Source of the DNA: Methanobacteriota archaeon
GTDB taxonomy: Archaea > Thermoplasmatota > Poseidoniia > Poseidoniales > Poseidoniaceae
DNA length: 6,575 bases
Reading direction: 5' to 3'
Assembly (NCBI GenBank): GCA_002731395.1
Contig: PCBQ01000028.1
Coordinates: 1 to 6,575 of the forward strand
Shown here: positions 6,284-6,575 of the stretch, one piece after another
Numbering within the stretch: the first letter of the stretch is position 1
Layout: each line of letters opens with the position of its first letter
Translations under genes and position numbers: made by a program
Notes under the pieces: generated by a model
The model's input: only the letters and a program-made list of their open reading frames with translations
What the model was told of the DNA's origin: nothing
The model's database searches: none

Positions 6284-6550
6284 ATGGGCTTCAAGGCACG
6301 CGCGAGGGCGAACCAAACGAAGACCGAAGAAGACGAGAAGAAGAAAGACGCGAAAACGGGGAAGGAACCCTGTGGCGTCAACGGCTGCGAGGGCTGGGCG
6401 GACAGCACGATGGGTGGCCGATCCCTGTCCGTCACAGACGCGGAAGACATGTGGGGCAAGTCCGTCGTGGTCCGGAAGAACCGTGTCCGGGTCTGCAAAT
6501 CCTGCTACCGCTCTTGGAAAAAGACGAACAAGCAGGAGGACTACTACTGA
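6284..6550 (+). CDS. small basic Cys-motif (putative zinc-binding) protein, unknown function
   Basis: This is an 88-residue hydrophilic protein that I do not recognise. Residues 1-28 are a Lys/Arg/Glu-rich, probably disordered tail. A compact core follows with CGVNGC (Cys30, Cys35) and, 36 residues later, CKSC (Cys71, Cys74). This CX4C...CX2C pattern could bind one zinc. A GGRSLS stretch and a WGKSVVVRKNRVRV strand lie between the pairs, and the C-terminus is basic and aromatic (YRSWKK...YY). It starts 43 nt after the tfb stop on the same strand with no visible TATA box or strong ribosome binding site, so it probably shares the tfb transcript. Small zinc proteins often bind nucleic acid or polymerase. 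That role is inference from the motif and neighbour only. The start ATG is the first in frame after the upstream gene. Confidence 0.8.
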   Translation: MGFKARARANQTKTEEDEKKKDAKTGKEPCGVNGCEGWADSTMGGRSLSVTDAEDMWGKSVVVRKNRVRVCKSCYRSWKKTNKQEDYY

Positions 6551-6575
6551 GTTCATTCACTTTCAGTTTCACACC

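Noticed and set aside
6160..6556. Minus-strand open frames opposite the end of tfb and the small Cys protein
   Set aside because: They lie antisense to genes with clear cysteine motifs and good context, and their Arg/Phe/Leu runs look like shadow translation.
6551..6575. T-containing tail after the last gene as a possible terminator
   Set aside because: Only runs of two or three T are present and the window ends, so termination cannot be judged.

Overview
The window looks like part of an archaeal chromosome. The clearest marker is a complete transcription factor B (TFB) gene with an N-terminal zinc ribbon and two cyclin-like repeats. An archaeal-type TATA element lies in front of it, and the tRNA-Ala gene has no encoded CCA. 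Base composition is moderately GC-rich, coding is dense, and some genes have GGAG-type ribosome binding sites. A planktonic euryarchaeal lineage such as Marine Group II / Poseidoniales (Thermoplasmatota) would fit, but that is inference from overall character, not something one gene proves.

Layout: everything left of about 5043 lies on the minus strand. Reading in the direction of transcription, the order is adenylosuccinate synthetase (purA, 5043 to 3742), a WD40 beta-propeller protein with a charged helical N-terminus (3730 to 2342), a multi-pass membrane protein of about 12 helices (2247 to 910), a small single-pass protein with a large exported domain (913 to 221), and tRNA-Ala(TGC) (132 to 60). 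purA and the WD40 gene are almost contiguous, and the two membrane genes share an ATGA stop/start overlap. The run could therefore be one or two transcription units; the 94 bases between the WD40 and membrane genes are the likeliest break. To the right, on the plus strand, are tfb (5269-6240) and an 88-residue cysteine-containing protein (6284-6550).

The 225 bases between purA and tfb form a divergent control region. It holds a good TATA element and ribosome binding site for tfb, a weaker TATA candidate for purA, and a perfect 7-1-7 palindrome (GTGCAAA-T-TTTGCAC). A third copy of the TTTGCAC half-site sits just upstream of the tfb TATA box. This unexplained operator-like element is the most distinctive non-coding signal here.

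Functionally, the window joins a housekeeping purine enzyme, a general transcription factor, a tRNA, and three to four proteins of unknown role (WD40, two membrane proteins, a zinc-finger-like protein). I see no mobile element, CRISPR array or rRNA, and no clear defence or toxin system. The unknown membrane pair and the small Cys protein after tfb are the best places to look for undescribed biology.
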